Source: Roseibium hamelinense
Lineage (GTDB): Bacteria; Pseudomonadota; Alphaproteobacteria; Rhizobiales; Stappiaceae
Direction: 5' to 3'
Assembly: GCF_007830545.1 (NCBI RefSeq)
Contig: NZ_VLLF01000011.1
Coordinates: forward strand, 101,423-165,422
DNA: 64,000 bases
A program made the position numbers and the translations under genes. Within the stretch, counting starts at the first letter, position 1; each line of letters opens with the position of its first letter. Under the pieces are notes generated by a model, which was given only the letters and a program-made list of their open reading frames with translations, searched no databases and was not told where the DNA came from. This document shows positions 62,720 to 64,000 of this stretch, piece by piece.

Positions 62720-64000
62720 TTACGCGGCCTTGATCATGTCAGCGGCTTTTTCGGCGATCATGATGGTCGGAGCGTTTGTGTTGCCGGATATGAGATTTGG
62801 CATGATGGAGGCATCAACCACGCGCAGACCCTTAAGGCCATAGACCCGCAGCGCCGGGTCCACAACGGCCATAGGGTCTGTGCCCATCTTGCAGGTGCCC
62901 ACGGGGTGATAGATCGTATCGGACCGCGCGCGGATATGCTCTTCCCAATCCGCGTCGGTGCGGGCCTTTTCGGTGCCGAAAAGTTCGCGATGGCGATACT
63001 TGGCGAGTGGTTCGGCCTCCAGGATGTCTCTTGTGATGCGGGCGCCCTTGATCATTGTTTCCAGATCGCGCGGATCACTGAGGAAGGCAGGGTCTATGGC
63101 CGGTGTGGCAAGTGGGTCGGTGCTTGCCAGCGTGACCGTGCCACGGCTGTCGGGCCGCAGCTTGCAGACATGACAGCTGAATCCATAGCCATAATGGAGT
63201 GTGCGTGCGTGGTTTTCGATCACTGCGATGGCGAAATGCAATTGGATATCCGGGCGGTCCAGGTCCGGCGACGTCTTTAAAAAGGCCCCACTTTCTACGA
63301 AGGTGGAGGCGGCCATCGAGACACCATTTTTGCGCCATCGCCAGAGATGCCGGACAAGGCGCAATGCGCCAATAAAACCGAGACCGGCGCAGTCGGTATC
63401 GCGTGACTTATAGGCCAATGAAAAATCCAGATGGTCTTGCAGGTTTTTGCCAACACCTGGCAGGGCGTGCCGGACCTCAAGGCCGTGGGGCTTCAAGTCT
63501 TCCGGGTCGCCAATTCCGGACAGCTGCAGGATTTGAGGTGTTTTGAGCGCGCCGGCACAAAGCAGCACCTCGCGGCCGGCCAGGGCTATCTGTTCCTGCC
63601 CCTTGTGACGGAATTTTACCCCCGTTACCCGGGCGCCCTCAAAGGTCAGGCCAGTGCAATCGGCATAGGTGAAGACGGTCAGGTTCGGCCGGTCCATGAC
63701 CGGAAAAAGATAAGCTGCGGCGGCCGAGCACCGCTCGCCGTTGCGCTCATCGTGGAACTGCGTGACCTGATACAGCCCGCAGCCCTCGTTCTCACCTGTA
63801 TTGAAGTCCTGCCTTTCGCGGACCTGCAGGCACTTGGCCGCCTCAACGAAAGCATGGGCCATCGGGCGCGGCTCTTGCGGTTCCGAGACGTGCAAAGGCC
63901 CGCTTGATCCGTGATAGGCATCTTCGCCGCGCTCATTGTTTTCAGCGCGCCGGAAATAGGGAAGCACACTGTCCCAATCCCAGCCGTGGCACCCCTCGGC
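62720..64000 (-). CDS. GMC family FAD oxidoreductase (choline dehydrogenase-like), cut by the right edge
   Basis: The C-terminal 426 residues of a glucose-methanol-choline oxidoreductase; the N-terminal FAD-binding start lies beyond base 64000. Visible parts are WDWDSVLPYFRRAE, REVLLCAGALKTPQILQLSG, PGVGKNLQDHLDF and the C-terminal YHPVGTCKMGTDP (catalytic His) with SGNTNAPTIMIAEKAADM (catalytic Asn). It resembles BetA/alcohol dehydrogenases of the choline dehydrogenase group; the true substrate is not known. The frame is open to the window edge with no stop. Confidence 0.93.
   Translation of the reverse strand, partial: AEGCHGWDWDSVLPYFRRAENNERGEDAYHGSSGPLHVSEPQEPRPMAHAFVEAAKCLQVRERQDFNTGENEGCGLYQVTQFHDERNGERCSAAAAYLFPVMDRPNLTVFTYADCTGLTFEGARVTGVKFRHKGQEQIALAGREVLLCAGALKTPQILQLSGIGDPEDLKPHGLEVRHALPGVGKNLQDHLDFSLAYKSRDTDCAGLGFIGALRLVRHLWRWRKNGVSMAASTFVESGAFLKTSPDLDRPDIQLHFAIAVIENHARTLHYGYGFSCHVCKLRPDSRGTVTLASTDPLATPAIDPAFLSDPRDLETMIKGARITRDILEAEPLAKYRHRELFGTEKARTDADWEEHIRARSDTIYHPVGTCKMGTDPMAVVDPALRVYGLKGLRVVDASIMPNLISGNTNAPTIMIAEKAADMIKAA

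Overview
The window looks like a chromosomal segment of a marine-type alphaproteobacterium, most likely Hyphomicrobiales (Stappiaceae-like: Roseibium, Labrenzia, Pseudovibrio). The evidence is a complete Tad/Cpa pilus locus, CtrA-like boxes, a dap/arg/def/fmt/truA housekeeping gene set with rhizobial neighbours, an rpmH-rnpA-yidC operon and PHA-storage genes. The species cannot be fixed from sequence alone.

Layout. 1-11.5 kb: Tad (type IVc, Flp) pilus locus. Two TadE-like minor pilins and a small CpaC-N-like protein are on the minus strand; flp, cpaA, cpaB, cpaC, cpaD, cpaE, cpaF, tadB and tadC are on the plus strand; tadD converges on tadC. 11.6-19.2 kb: housekeeping genes (M17 aminopeptidase, MarR regulator, NlpC/P60 hydrolase, RmuC, def, MarC, fmt, GNAT, truA). 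19.2-25.8 kb: membrane proteins, dapE, dapD, a methyltransferase behind a perfect CtrA box, and an EamA transporter. 25.8-31.5 kb: a broken secreted Cys-rich gene, a LysR regulator, DUF817, a pyrimidine-nucleotidase-like HAD protein, argB, engB and an acetyltransferase. 31.6-34.1 kb: yidC, rnpA and rpmH, ending in a strong terminator. 34.4-38.2 kb: a VTT membrane protein with a flavin disulfide reductase, then an orphan histidine kinase.

At 38.45 kb a tRNA-Arg(ACG) is abutted by a tyrosine integrase, a classic genomic-island boundary. To its right the DNA is mosaic and visibly richer in G+C. 38.5-40.4 kb holds the integrase module. 40.6-45.2 kb is a decaying cluster of DUF1254/DUF1214 genes (one intact, two broken) with a broken outer-membrane protein gene. 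46.1-52.4 kb is a polyhydroxyalkanoate operon (phasin, acyl-CoA synthetase, PhaJ-like hydratase, PhaC, PhaZ, DUF445). 53.2-58.8 kb holds an acyl-CoA dehydrogenase, three AraC/OruR-type regulators and a GNAT. 58.9-62.1 kb is an IS21-family element lying between a truncated secreted-protein gene and the last third of a formylglycine-generating-enzyme-like gene. The window ends with DUF4345 and a partial GMC oxidoreductase.

The least expected signal is a set of genes interrupted by single in-frame stops. Five of the seven lesions are TAG, and most lie in genes for exported proteins in the right-hand mosaic region. Ordinary gene decay is the best explanation, because several housekeeping genes here end in TAG. 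No CRISPR array, rRNA or replication origin was seen.
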